Positions 32,749 through 45,025 are shown, numbered from the stretch's first letter. The stretch is DNA of 64,000 nt from Lunularia cruciata (GCA_948567375.1 OX419757.1:17980001-18044000), one strand, 5' to 3'. Notes: a model not told the origin generated them from the sequence alone. Numbers and translations: made by a program.

Positions 32749-32816
32749 TGTTGTGCAAGAATGCTAGGCTTTTGTCATAATAAGATATGACAAGAGCCTA
32801 GCATTCTTGGACAACA
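32749..32816. repeat. Near-perfect hairpin, 31-bp arms, 6-nt loop
   Basis: Arms 32749-32779 and 32786-32816 pair with two mismatches around a loop of ataaga. The arm core is 'caagaatgctaggct'. It lies about 110 bp downstream of the PIF/Harbinger remnant. It could be a MITE/foldback remnant or a small-RNA precursor-like foldback. Confidence 0.85.
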
Positions 32817-35171
32817 CATTGCACTTTGGTTGGATCTTAATCACCAAGGAGCATATACTGCATTTGGACACCATCAATACTTAATGGCGGATTTAGATAT
32901 GTGCCTATGTATCTATCTTTTGCTATCTTGTGCCTTCTTCTAAAAGATAAAAAGGACTTCAACCATTGTATAGCTTGAATATGCATGCTAAATGAACACT
33001 TTTTTAGGATTATAAAATATTTTTGGCATTCTTTGTGTGAATTGAGAGTGTTGTTAAATGATAGAAAGAAGAACTCTTTTCTATTGCAATGAATTTAAAG
33101 ATGCAATATCTATTACAACTTCTTGATTAAATTTGATTCTTTAGCTTCTTTTTCTTGATTCTTAAAATACAATATGTGAGGAGAGTGTAAGTAGAACTTT
33201 AAAGAGGAGACATATTTTGAACATGAGTTTACAAAGCCTAGTGGTGGGAATGATCACTAATATGTAGAAGACATTAGAGTATCCACTTTAGAAAGTTGCC
33301 TTGCATTCAACCATGCATTTGGTAGTTTTTTGTATCAATCATAATAAGAAAGTGTTTGAAAATTTGTCCTAACTATTATTTTCTCTCCAAGATTTTAGTA
33401 TAATCAAGATCACTTGCTAGGTGGAGCTCAAGGTAAGCAAGGGATTCCATAAGCGTATTTTTCATTGTATTTAGGATTTCTTTCTTGGTCCGTTGGAGGT
33501 TGTTTGCAAGGGGTTTACTTGAGTTTGGGCAAGAAGATTGCATAAAAAATTTGGAAGAGGTTTTGTGACAATCTAAAATTTACATTGTAGAAGTAAAATT
33601 ATAAGAATGGTTTGTTCCCACAAGGATGTAGCTTGGAAATTATTAGATTTGAAGAAAAAGTATTATAATATCATAATTTTATTATTTTTACATTTAACTT
33701 CTTTGCCAACAACCACTCCCTAAAGAGGTTAGAGTCACCCACAATGGTGCTCTACAAAAAACAAAAATTAATTTCACTCTCATAAAAGATCCAACTAAAT
33801 TTTCTCTTAAAAGCAATGGTTAAATCATGCCAAAGGCCTCTTCTCTTAAAGAGCCTCTTTACCTCAAAAGCCAATTCCACCCCAAATGACATTTCATCCC
33901 AAAGGTCAATTCCACTCCAGAGGTTGGTTCCATCCCAAAAATCTGGTCACTTTGATGATTTTGCATACCAATCTCTCAAGACGCAATCCTACAAGATTGT
34001 GAAATTGATTTTTTAGTTGGCTTCCTATTCAATGGCACTTCCAATGCTCTAGTGCTCCTAAAACCATTCTCTAGATCATTTCATTTCTTCAAAACATTAG
34101 GGATAACTTGCCCTAAGTAATGCAAGTTTCTTATTTGAGTACTGAAGCATCCACTCAAACTCCAATGTTTCTTACCTCTACTTGACCAAGCATGCAATCA
34201 AAGATGCAAAGTGTGGAAAATCAACACCAAAAATCATGGAAGTCCTTGCACCAATAATTTGATTATGAAGAGTAAAAGTTTTACATTAGAGCACAACCCA
34301 TATATACAATTCCTTATTTCTTGATGAAGAGATTCAATTGCTAAGGGATCCAAGAAATCTAATTATTATATCTACATTTGTGACAACCCGAAAAATATCA
34401 CTTTTTTGGTAATTAAGTAAGTAAAGTTTGTTCTTGTAGAGATACGATTCAGAATTGGTCAAATACAAAGTCAAATGTCACAATGTAGTCCTTCTTGATT
34501 TTGTCTTTAATCTTAGGTAGTAACTACACACAGAAGAGAGTAACAAGCACTAACTCACAATCTTGTCACAATAATTTGTCACACTTAATCACAACTCCAT
34601 CAAATCTTTCCGAAAAATCTTGATTGTGATGATTCAAATTCTCTTGAAAACTGCACTTCATTGCAAACGACTTTGCCTCAGAATTGTGTTCCACCCCTAC
34701 ACTAAAGGCACAACTTCCGTGATCAAAATTGCTTCATACCAACACTACACTGCACTTACAATTGCAGAATACTACCAACACTACAATTCTTCTCAAATCT
34801 ATCAAGGCATTGCTCTTATTGCACTTCACTCAAAATCAAACACACAGAATGAAGATCAAGGCTGTGGAATCCAACATCCAACATGCACACTGACTTGCAC
34901 TTTGAAATTTTCCACACATTCACAAACACAAACACAATGTTGACACTCAAAATCAAGCTCAAGCAATGAGTACTAAAATCAACACTTCACTTTATCTATT
35001 CTCAAAAATAATGAGTACTGAACAACATATGATTGCAAATGCTTCCTTTAAATAGTAAAGCAATCAATAGCTGCTAACAATTATATCGTTCTACAACAAC
35101 TCTTCCTACCTATAGATCCAAAATGACAATGCATCTCTTCATACTTGCCTCTTCATATCTCAAAATTGTTA
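32817..35171. other. No gene; AT-rich sequence with a possible diverged LTR
   Basis: 33840-33960 contains degenerate repeats of 'cccaaaggtcaattcca' type. 34383-35100 starts 'tgacaacccgaaa' and is rich in 'caacactac' and 'cacac' phrases. This looks like a diverged LTR upstream of the minus-strand ORF family V, but no second copy was found. Confidence 0.4.
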
Positions 35172-36228
35172 CTACTCTAATCCAATGTCAACCTCAATGT
35201 CGGCTTCCAAACCTAATGTTCCTTCAAGAATTTCACCATCTTTGGCTCTATCTAATTCTACTCCTAACTCTTCTATTTTTACAATGTCTTCACTACAAAC
35301 TATGATTGCACTAATAGGTAATCTATCTAACTCTTTATCTTCCAACCCACTCTCCTCTAATGTCTTAGATGACAACTCCAAAGACACCTGCACTCCTACT
35401 TCTACAACTTCGGGTCTTCTTACTTCTTGTATCTCACTACAAAGTTTGTCTAACTCCGTCCTAACAAGATCCAACCTAAGACACACATCTCCAACTTCTA
35501 ACATCTTTCTATCTACTCGTTCTTGTAGACAAATTAACAAATTGTTCAACTCCGTGTCCTTTGCCTTTCTCTTGCACATCTCTTGTACAAAAAATTTCAA
35601 CTCGTGCAATTTGGCTTCTTCTCGTTTACCTTCAACCTCCATGCTCAGCATTACCTTAATTTCATTTACCACCCCGCTTACCTCATTGGGTTCTCCTTTG
35701 ATCTTGAGCTTCTTCTTCTTTCTTCCTCCAATTCATTGTGATACATCTGGAGCTCGTCCTTGAATTCAGCCTTCATGGCTTCCTTCTCCTTTTGATTCAC
35801 AATAATTTACTCCTCTACCACCCTCACCAATCCTCACAATTGGTCTTCTTCTCTACCTTGCTTGGCTAACTCTCGCTGCCAAGCTTGATCTTTCTCAGTG
35901 GCCTTCTTCTTAAGACTTTCCAACTCCTACTCCATTACCGCTATACTTGCCTTCAAGTGTATTAACTCTACTCGAGCATCAACAATTTCTTGCTTCAGCA
36001 TTGCAACCAATGTCGTCATCTCTTTGGCCTCCTTGCAACACTTTACTACACCTTCCCTCATCACTTCAAAGTGCTTACTCCAAAGAACTTCCTCCACCTG
36101 AAGCTCTTTGGCTTCCATCTCTACTCTTGTTAGTTTACTTTTAACAATGAGGTTTCCGCACTCCACTTCTTTACTACTGCCAACTCATTGCGCACATCAA
36201 GATTGGCACTCACTATCTCTATTTTCTT
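35172..36228 (-). pseudogene. ORF family V, coiled-coil C-terminal part, copy 1
   Basis: Downstream of the 401-residue ORF the minus strand keeps coding-like character in two frames. One piece is KLTRVEMEAKELQVEEVLWSKHFEVMREG...EMTTLVAMLKQEIVDARVELIHLKASI (35927-36166). The other is ELKFFVQEMCKRKAKDTELNNLLICLQERVDRKML...LVRTELDKLCSEIQE (35172-35672). Heptad-like Leu/Glu/Lys spacing suggests long coiled coils. A stop at 36229 and frame changes separate these from the upstream ORF, with which they probably formed one long protein. Confidence 0.5.
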
Positions 36229-37434
36229 CTACTGTAGAAACACTAACAGCAAACACATAATGTTTGACAAGTACTCTACTCCGTCATATTTTTTGTCCTT
36301 GGCTTGGCCTTTGTCTTCTTCTTCAAGAAACACTCCTTCTTGTACCTTACCCCATAGTTGTGATCTTTGTACTCTCAAGGTTTCCCCATCTGAGCTCTCC
36401 TCCTCTTTCATGACAACTTTATTGGGTCCTACCTTGGCTACGGGCACATTGTTCTTCCATTTGGCAGTCCATGGTCGTGCTACAACTTCTTCCTCCTTCT
36501 CACCTCCCCGTTCAATTGTAGAGACTTCTAGACTCGGCTTCCCAGTATCCACCATTTGCCTTTGGGTTTGCTGAACCTCTACCTCACCTTCACTGCCACT
36601 GCTGAAAGATTCACTTTGCAGGGTGAACTCTTCTTCTTCTTTGGACGCTTCTCTCTTTGATCCAGTTTCCACTTTGGACTCTTCTTTGGATTCTGGCATT
36701 GATTCCTTCCTTTTCACCATCATTGCTGTTGGGTTAAGCTTCTGCACCTTCTGTGGCTGAACTCTTGCAAGGCTACTTTCTAGCTTGGTTTTCTTTCTGG
36801 CCCTTTGGACCTCAATTGCTACAATTATCTCCTTCCCACTTTTCTTGTAGTACTCATCCCCGTCTTGCACCCTCTCCATATAATATTGTTCATCCGCACC
36901 CGCCTCTTTCTGTAAATCCGGATGAAAGTGCAAGCGCATTTGGTTCCTTTCTTCCAAAGTCAGCAAGTTCAGCCCAAAATAAAAATGAGCTGAAAAGGGC
37001 ACAAAATAATGCGGTGGCATATCCATTCTCCAACCAAAAATCATCTGCCCCACTTGTTGGTGCAAACATTTTGCCCAATCTACTACCTTTTGTGCAAACA
37101 TTTGGTGAAAGAACACCTCTTGTTGCATCGTTACATAGGAGGTTTGCTCTGGCTTGAACATTGCCATCATCGTGCTTACAATCCCTCTCCTCTTGGGGTC
37201 TCTATGAGTATCCACCTTATACCCCTTCTTGGTGCAAGGTTGATTGAACGAGTTTCTTACTTTGGCAGTCTCCTCTGAAGCATCACACGTTTGATAGAAC
37301 GTAGTACCTCCTTCCTCTCCTCCTTCTCTCTCCAAGACTATTCTCCAATCCGACTCTGTCCATTGAGCCGGATTTCCCCTCTTCCTCTCATGCTTCGGCG
37401 CATCCTTGCAATTGCCTACTGTGATTTCTACCAT
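36229..37434 (-). CDS. ORF family V, copy 1: unknown acidic protein, 401 residues
   Basis: Not recognised. It is an uninterrupted frame from an ATG (MVEITVGNCKDAPKHERKRG). Residues about 85-200 form a compact, aromatic-rich region: SYVTMQQEVFFHQMFAQKVVDWAKCLHQQVGQ, FGWRMDMPPHYFVPFSAHFYFGLNLLTLEERNQM. The same region recurs in diverged form at 40270-40593 with 'FF', 'FYLQVDLLTL-EKE' conserved. Residues about 205-390 are charged and acidic (KEESKVETGSKREASKEEEEF, SSGSEGEVEV, KEEESSDGE). Coiled-coil sequence follows downstream. No RT, integrase or protease motifs adjoin it. The repetition and decay of the partner copy suggest a mobile-element gene. Confidence 0.55.
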   Translation of the reverse strand: MVEITVGNCKDAPKHERKRGNPAQWTESDWRIVLEREGGEEGGTTFYQTCDASEETAKVRNSFNQPCTKKGYKVDTHRDPKRRGIVSTMMAMFKPEQTSYVTMQQEVFFHQMFAQKVVDWAKCLHQQVGQMIFGWRMDMPPHYFVPFSAHFYFGLNLLTLEERNQMRLHFHPDLQKEAGADEQYYMERVQDGDEYYKKSGKEIIVAIEVQRARKKTKLESSLARVQPQKVQKLNPTAMMVKRKESMPESKEESKVETGSKREASKEEEEFTLQSESFSSGSEGEVEVQQTQRQMVDTGKPSLEVSTIERGGEKEEEVVARPWTAKWKNNVPVAKVGPNKVVMKEEESSDGETLRVQRSQLWGKVQEGVFLEEEDKGQAKDKKYDGVEYLSNIMCLLLVFLQ

Positions 37435-38489
37435 GAAACTTGGAAAACTGAAGTTCTAGTTCCACCCCAAGAACGTGATACAAAGTCTTGACAAGACTTT
37501 GATGTGCGCTACTACTTCTAATCTAGAAATTGCAAGTCCCTTCACCGCACTCTGCTTACTCACTTTTGAGCCCATCGTGTGTTTCCTCACCTTCTTCTTG
37601 TGGATGATCCTTCTCGAGATCTTAACCCACTTTTCTTCTTGCGGATTTGCAATTTGCATTACTTTGGGTCAATTCTTAATAGAGATAGGGTAGCATCTAG
37701 ACATTGCATTGCTCCCTTGCAAAACTCTCAATTTTATAGTTTTGTGATGATTGGTCATTCTTTAGTTGTTTCTATGATTCACCAGTCACCGATTTTATGG
37801 GGTTCTTTCTATCACTATCAAGAACTTCTTGATCTCGAGGTCATTACTTTCTTCCCACATACTTTCTTGATTGGCGGACTCCAAAGAAGTTTGTTATAGG
37901 TTCTTCGGCTCAGACTACACCGCCCGATACAAAGTCCCTTTCTTTGTCTTCCTTTCTTGTCCATCTCGGGTCCTTTGGTCTTGACCCAAGGTCAACTTTG
38001 GGTTTGGTCCCAAACAAACACTTCTTCTTATTTCTTTCCAGTTTAGCCCTCCTTTGGCTTTACTAACGTAATTCTTCTTCCAAATTTCCTTCAAACTATC
38101 CAAAACCAAAATATGTGGGTACCACAACATCACTTGTTGCTAATCTTATCTACTTATCCTATCTTATCTTTACATGCTCATTGAGAACTACCTATGCATT
38201 CATGGCTAGTTCAAAATTGCTCTTTGTCATTTCTTATCAAATTTGAATTTATCTTTCACAATGAAAATCTCTGGCTTACAAAATTGCCTTAAGGTTTCAT
38301 GCCAAAGGTCTTTTAAGCCAAAGGTATTCTTCCAAACTAAAGGTCAATTCAAGCTAAAGTTAATTCTACACTTGTCTTTTGCTAACACTTTTCCTTGGCT
38401 TGGGGTTCCCTTTGGCTTGGTATTGGTGGTAAAGAACTAAGATCACTCCTACAAACACTAATCAAGAGGCTTAATTGTACCTTGTATTC
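37435..38489. other. No assignable gene between the two family V copies
   Basis: Short open frames only. 38280-38360 has degenerate 'ccaaaggt' repeats like those at 33840-33960. Confidence 0.4.
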
Positions 38490-41400
38490 CATAATTGACT
38501 CAAGCAAGATCTTTGTGGACTCCTCAAACTTCTTGGCAATGTGCTTGTGAATCGTGTTGGAGAGTTAATTTAATTGCTTGTTTGTGTACACCTTTGCCTC
38601 CAATGCATATACTAAGGACCTTAAGTTCCTCAGCTTTAGCTTCTATAGATGATCTCCACCACCTCCTCAACTATGTTGACCAATTGATCTTGCATCATCT
38701 TCATCTTTGCTAAGATGTTGGCACTCTTTTCATCTTGTTGCATTTGGATCTGATGCAGCTTGACTAGCATTTCTTCTTGATTGTCATGCAATCTCTTTTG
38801 TGATCTTTCTCCTTCTCCTTCAATATCACAACAAGCTTCTAGAGCTATACTTTGGCAATCTATTGCTTTTCTTGATATTGCAGCTCCAAAACAACTTGCG
38901 CTACTTTTGTCCTCTTGAACTCTCCTTGTAGAGCATGGATCTCCTCTTCCTATGCCATCAATTGCTTGCTAAATGCCTTTTTCACTTATCTTCTTCTTGA
39001 CCAAGGGTCTTTTTTTTCCTCCCACTTCTTCACATCCTTGGTGTGCTTCCTTGCTAGGGATACCATACTCCTTCTTCTCTTAATTTGACTGCCTCTTGTA
39101 CCAATTGTTGCTATGCTTTCCATTGCCTAAATATTCATCATGGATCATGGCTGACTCCTCATGTACCTTTGTTTTTTCTCTGTGTGCTTTTTGCACAATA
39201 TGATTAATATATCTGAGCAAAGTGGAGTGATCCACAATTTCTCCATACAACTTTTGGTAGGATTAAAGCATCTTTTCCATCACCCTTTAATGCTTATCCC
39301 ATCAGTGGATGACTAGTCTGGAAAGAGGAACTAAGGTAATCAAGGGTAGTTCTCTTTAGCTTGATTATGCTTCTTCCTCCTTCTTTAGGCACCAAAGAAT
39401 TAGACACCTGATTAGGCACCAAAGAATCTCCTTCATCCTTGCTTATTTTGACAATGAAAATGGGTTCTTTTTTCTTGTGTTGTTCTATCTAACCAAAGTT
39501 TGGAGGATCTTTGGCCTTGGACATTCCTTTGTCCTAATCTCCTCTTCTTGTTTGGCCAAATTATTTGGCTCTTTGGTCTTGAGTACATCTTTGGCTTCTA
39601 GCACTCCTTTGTCTTGAAGGATTGCTTCACTTTTGGGCTAGAACACAATAGGTTTTGATTTAATGACAAATACTCCTTCCACTACCTTTGTCCACAATAA
39701 TCCAGCTTCTAAGTCATCTTTTACTTGTTCTCCTTGTAGTTGGAGAGCTTATAATGACTCACTTGGGCATTATGGCTAGAGTAGACTAAAATTCCACTCC
39801 TCCTTTATCCTCCTTGTCTCCTTTTGAAGAGATGAATATTTTGGTGAAGGACTCATTGTTGGTTATAGACGTGACAAGTTTATGGTGTCCAACTTGGACC
39901 TCTCCTTCTTGATGGGTGTTAGATTCACCTTTGTCCTCATATCTCTCTTCTTCTTACATGGGATCATCTTTATCTTCCTCGCCTTCTTCATCATCAATCA
40001 CCTAGGTCTACCTCATCTTCTTCTTGACCTTTACCTTCAATTTGTTAGGTGTTATCTTCTTCTTCTTCTTCTTCTTCTTCTTCTTCTTCTTCTTCTTCTT
40101 CTTCTTCTTCTTTTTCTTTGAGACTACTAGGATTTCAATGACTATCTCTTCCTATCTCTTCTTTTTGTATCCCAAGGTGTTGTGGGCTTCTTCTTCTTCA
40201 TGGATGAAATTTCCAAGATAGGAAAATTAAGCATCTACAAGTGCATATTTTTTCCCTCTTGTCTTTCTCTTACAGATTATCAAAGTGCCCTTTGAGGAAG
40301 TAGGGATTGTTATTCTTCTCCTTCTCTACCAAAGTCAGAAGATCCACCTGGAGGTAAAAATAAACCACAAAGAGGGATAAAAGTGTCACTCCTCCTTCTT
40401 CATTCATGTTCCATTGTGTTTTGGTGCAAGCAACCAAAACATTAATTACACAATTTATAGGCTTCTCTTTGTACAAGCACTTGAAGAAGATCACATTGCT
40501 ATTTTTTGAGTAGGTAGTTCTTTTAGACTTGAACAACATCAAAATTTGGTGATGATTCTCCAAGTAGGATCTTTGTATCCAAGTACTGACCAACCTTTGT
40601 TGATCTTGTCATCTTTGAATGCCACCTTGAACCTTACTTCCATGCTTCATTTAGTTGGGTCCATTGTCAGTCTACGATCATGGAAATTAAAGATGAATTC
40701 TCTAGCCCCAATAGTTTTTGCCAATGCTCTTCTATTCAAGCAAAAAAATTTCCTCATAAGTTCTCCAACCTTAATCTTGGTTATTGGAAATTTCTTGGAG
40801 CATTGCATGATTTCTCAACTCCCAATTCCACAACAAAAATTGAACCTTCTTGCTATGGAGAAAATATGCTCTACAATGGATTTCCCGCTAGGTCAATCAA
40901 AGAAATACTCAAAGCAATACTCAAAGCAATCTTAGGTACCACTCTACAACATTCAGGTACTTGGAGCACTATAGCTATGTCCTACCATCTCATTGTTAGG
41001 TAAGACTTCTACTTTCAAAGTGCACTCTCTTCCTACAATTCTAAGTCTTGCAACTTCTCACCAAAGGTAAGGAGAGGTCTTACTTAGCTAAGGATTTCCC
41101 TCATCTATTTTGGAAAAGTAGAAGGGGTAGGTTTAATCTAAGTTTTATAGTGATGGCTAAACCATTACAAAGTTTTTGTAGGTGTGCCTTGGGTGAGCAA
41201 TTGTGACCCACACATATGAACGTTTTTGTACATCAAATGGTTATTAATGCTAACCTCTTGTTCAAAAATGTCACATTCATGTCATTGGGATTTTTTTATA
41301 TTGAAAGAATTTAGGGCAAAAGGTCTCTTTAGGCCAAGAGTCCTCTCTGGCAAAAGGTCTTCATAGTCAAAGTCCTTAGAATCATCTCCCTTCCTTGTAT

Positions 41401-41533
41401 AACATTTCTTGGCCTTGTGATGAAACACTTCTCCTTCCCTTCTTCTTTTGATTGGTGTGATTTCTCCCCATGCCAAAGTTGATATTGGTATAAAACCTTC
41501 TTCCAACTTGGGCAAACTTCTATTTGTTGACAT
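38490..41533 (-). pseudogene. ORF family V, copy 2 (heavily decayed)
   Basis: The 40270-40593 minus-strand frame (NVIFFKCLYKEKPINCVINVLV...LLSLFVVYFYLQVDLLTLVEKEK) aligns with residues about 95-165 of the copy at 36229-37434. Downstream on the minus strand the sequence becomes Lys/Glu-rich, with a (CTT)n run coding poly-Glu/Lys at 40056-40112. It then gives coiled-coil-like pieces near 38700-39000 (DEKSANILAKMKMMQDQLVNIVEEVVEI). An open frame at 41282-41533 (PIKRRREGEVFHHKAKKCYTRKG) may be its N-terminal part. Many stops are present. Confidence 0.5.
40056..40112 (+). repeat. (CTT)n microsatellite, about 18-19 units
   Basis: Uninterrupted ctt/ttc triplets ending in a tttttc run. It lies in the acidic-coding part of family V copy 2, where the minus strand reads GAA/AAG codons. 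Confidence 0.95.
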
Positions 41534-43319
41534 TTCTATGACAAATAATCAAATAATAATAATAAATACAAGACTTTGTGAAAACATGTGGCATTACAAG
41601 TTTGATTGATGGGTAAGGAAGATCAAGGATATATGATGGATGAATTTCCTCTAAATGAAGTATGAAGTAATTTCTGGAGGATGAAGGATTTCTTTTTGAA
41701 AGTAGGGTTGTAATTGGTGTGGTGGCTGTTTATGAAGGGTTTATTTGAATTTAAAAATATTATTGTGTAGGAAATATATACACAGTATATTTGAGAAGTT
41801 TAGAGAAATGGGAGTATTTGAAACTTGATCAATATAAATATAAAGAGGAGCATAAAAATTTCCCAAAAAAGTACAATTAATGAGATTGACAAAAAAAAAT
41901 GGAGAAGAAAAATAAAGCAATTCCAAGAGCAATTAACTTTTCCAAATTGATGGTAAGGAGAGAAGAGTGCAACTCAAAAAGAGAGCAATTGGAGAAGTAT
42001 GGTTTCCAAATATTCCCAAAATTCAAAGTGGGAGGCAATAAAAAATGGAAGGCAAAGAGAGGAGATTTGGCAATTCAAGTGGTTTAGCAATTCCCAAAAT
42101 TTCTCAAAGTGCCATTCAGAAAGAAATAGCAAAGAGTAGAGCAATTTGAAATCCAAGGGTAAGCTATTTTACAAAATTTCACAAAGTGCAGCTCAAAAAG
42201 CATTAGGAGATAGTATAGCAATTTAAGAGTGAATAATTGAAATTTATAAAGGAAGAAGGGAGGTCAAGACTGCAATTTTTGAATTTATAGAAGGAAGAGT
42301 AAAGTGTTCAGAAGTTTGTTAGGTATAGAAGGAGCTAGAGAGAGAGAGGGAAGGGAACAACTATTGAGGATCAAGCAAAAGAAGTAAAGCAAAGATCAAA
42401 CCAAAATCTGAGAGAGGAAAGAGGACAGAGTGAGGAAGAGAGGGATTTGTTATAAAAAACTTGTGGATGTGAGAAGGGGAAAGAGAGCATGAGAGTTACC
42501 ATGAAGAGAATGAAGATTCTCAAGGTAAGAAAGGAGACATATGGGAGAGAGCATATCATAGAGTGAGATTGCTGGAGAGCATTTTAGAGAGTAGAGAAGA
42601 GATAAAGATTCCCAAATACATGAAGTTGAGGACCTACCTAACATGGAAGCCACTAGTAAAGGCCTTGTGGCTTATTGAGTTTCATCATATTGAAGATAAT
42701 ATGAACCACATCAAATAGAGATGGTACACAAGATGGAAGTCAATTTATCTATATAAGCCATTCAAGGAGCTAATATTTACTCTCTTGGGCTCAAAGTAAC
42801 CATTGGATTAGAACAATCATGTCATTATGTGAGTAATCTTGCTCAATCTTTTCAACTCCTTGTCAATTCTTGCAAATTATGTCCAATTTCATGTGAAATT
42901 GCCTTCAATCCCTTGAGCCCTTCTATGCAAGCAAACTCCAAGTTCCTTGCAAGAAAATCTCCTCATGAGCAAGTCCTCTTGAGAGAGTGAACCCTATGAG
43001 CAAGCCCTTCTTTCTTGAGCAAACCTCAAGATCAAGCAATCCTCCTTAGAGCAAGCAAACCCTAGCCGTGCAAGCAGATCCTTTGGCTTTGCAAGCAAAT
43101 TTCCAAGGTGCATGAGCAAATCCCTTCTACCCTAGCAATTCCTTCTTGACCAAGCAACTTACTTGCTATGCAAATGAACCCCAACTTGGACTTGACTTTT
43201 TTGGTAGTTTCCTTGACTTTTCTCAATTTGCGAGTTTGTAGTTTATTTGTTTGATGGTTGCTCAAGTGGCAGATTGGTTTGTGCATTGAGTTTGTGAGGA
43301 CTTAGGACCACGCCATACA
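41534..43319. other. No gene; AT- and purine-rich stretch ending in degenerate repeats
   Basis: 41750-42640 is purine-rich on the plus strand with no supported ORF. 42870-43160 carries the 'gcaagcaaaccc' degenerate array. Confidence 0.5.
42867..43160 (+). repeat. Degenerate array of 'gagcaagcaaacc' units, array 1
   Basis: About a dozen 20-30-bp units built on 'gagcaa(g/a)c' or 'gcaagcaaa(c/t)cc', separated by variable spacers. A second array of the same motif is at 49790-50150. Confidence 0.65.
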
Positions 43320-43850
43320 CATGGGGGAGAGATCTTTCACTTTGACCTTGGGTGATTATAAAGATGCATTTGCTTTGGGGAGGCACAATACAAGGAGGCA
43401 AAGATATGTTCCTCATGGATTAGTGGAGGATTGGTTTCCGGTGCTTAAATTTACAACCAAGAAATTGTTGGCTAGGCAATGCATATTTCTCATGTAGAGA
43501 CCATTTTTCTAGATGTTAGGTTCCCTTCTCATCCCAACAAGGAGGCCAATGTAGTACATGGGCACGTTATACTCTATATATGAAGGCTAAGGTGTTACAG
43601 TCTAGCATAGAGGACTATGATTTGGCAAATTTGATGCTCTTTGCCGTTGAGGTTGAGTTGTGGTTCTTGCAAAAGCAACTCCAACTTTTGGATGGTAGAT
43701 TGTTCAAGTTGACCTTTGTAGGACATTTTCTCACTCACCTATTCTTGGAGAGTGGAATCATGAGCAACGACAAGGTGACATACAAGAGCACCAATAAGGA
43801 AGATTTCTTTGTCCATGATGTCAAGAGGAGGTATTTGAGGATGTAGAGGA
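43320..43850 (+). pseudogene. Unknown ORF family U, copy 2
   Basis: It matches the copy at 26190-26812. FTLTLGDYKDAFAL...RQRYVPHGLVEDWFPVLKF (about 43340-43460) is followed by VELWFLQKQLQLLDGRLFKLTFVGHFLTHLFLESGIMSNDKVTYKS (43650-43795). A stop interrupts the middle, but the 43580-43846 part is open. Function unknown. Confidence 0.5.
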
Positions 43851-43911
43851 GGACAACAAGGAGGAGGAGGAGGAGGAGGAGGTGATTGAGAGTATAGTGG
43901 TGTTCTCTTAT

Positions 43912-44016
43912 GCCATAAAGGTGAAATTCCATTTATTATATAGAGTAAGAGGTCATACAAGTTTTCATTTGTATGACCTCTTACTCTACGTGATAAATGG
44001 AATTTCATCTTATGGT
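43912..44016. repeat. Long hairpin, 38-bp arms extendable to about 48 bp, 8-nt loop
   Basis: Arms 43923-43960 and 43969-44006 pair with four clustered mismatches (tata versus cacg) around the loop gttttcat. Pairing extends outward through 'ccataa(a)g-tgaaat' on both sides. The terminal 18 bp next to the loop (agagtaagaggtcatacaa region) pair perfectly. Confidence 0.9.
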
Positions 44017-44869
44017 TTTATTAAGTACTTTGATTTAATATTGATATTTATTTGTGTACAAGTCACCATCTCTATGTTATTCCTTTAGACACCTTCTCTT
44101 CATGTTATTCCTTTAGAGGACCTACTCTCCCATGCTTTTCCTTTAGAGAGCACCATCTTAAATGGTGGAGTAGTGAGAGAAGGCAAGGTCTTTACACTAC
44201 CCATTGATGGTGAGCTATCACCACTTGGGTCTCAAAAAAGAAAGAGCCAAGAGAGAGTGAGGCACAAGCTAGGGAGATCAACTTAGCGGAGAAGGAGTGC
44301 CTTCTTTTTAAGAGGGAGCATACTCTAGATGGGCAAGAAGATCAATTCATTATTGCAAAGAGAACTAAATCCAAGAGATTGATAGAGTAAGATAGGGTTA
44401 TGTCCCATAAAAAGGCTTTGGTTGAGGAGATGATGCTTATTGAGGAGTTTTACTACTAAGAGTTGACTATTACTAGGGAGATGTTAGATGAGCACCATAG
44501 AGCTCTATGGTACTCACCTTGTGGTATCCAATGGAGAAACATGGTATCTCAGTTAGGGTGGTCATATATAGAGGTAGGAATATATTTATGTTTATACCAC
44601 AACTTGGAAGTAAGAGAGTTTGTAAAGTATTATGTGATATTCTTTGAGGTTATCATTTATATTGATAGCATGAGGATAGAGGTAGAGGATATCATCCAAT
44701 CCATGTTGGACAATGGTTTCCTACTTGAGAGAGTACACACAAGGGTGCACTTCATTGAGTTCTCAACTCTACTTGGTATAGAGTTAGTTAGAACGCTGCC
44801 ACTTATGTGGTGCACCTATTCTTGGTACCTACCCTCCTTTGTGGGTTGTACATTGTTCTCAGTTTTGTT

Positions 44870-44873
<4 letters not shown>

Positions 44874-44902
<29 letters not shown>
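44874..44902 (+). repeat. (TA)14 microsatellite
   Basis: An uninterrupted ta run of 29 nt in the copia 5' LTR. Confidence 0.97.
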
Positions 44903-44906
<4 letters not shown>

Positions 44907-44924
44907 GGGTGCTGCCTACCTAGA

Positions 44925-45025
<101 letters not shown>

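Noticed and set aside
35185-35763. 192-residue Ser/Thr-rich plus-strand frame
   Set aside because: It is the mirror of the Glu/Leu coiled-coil coding on the minus strand; the Ser richness is the complement of that codon usage.
35172-37434. Family V considered as part of an endogenous pararetrovirus
   Set aside because: No coat zinc finger, movement protein, protease or RT motif is present near it.
39882-40121. Open frame with a poly-Leu tail
   Set aside because: It is translation of the (CTT)n microsatellite on the strand opposite to the family V coding sense.
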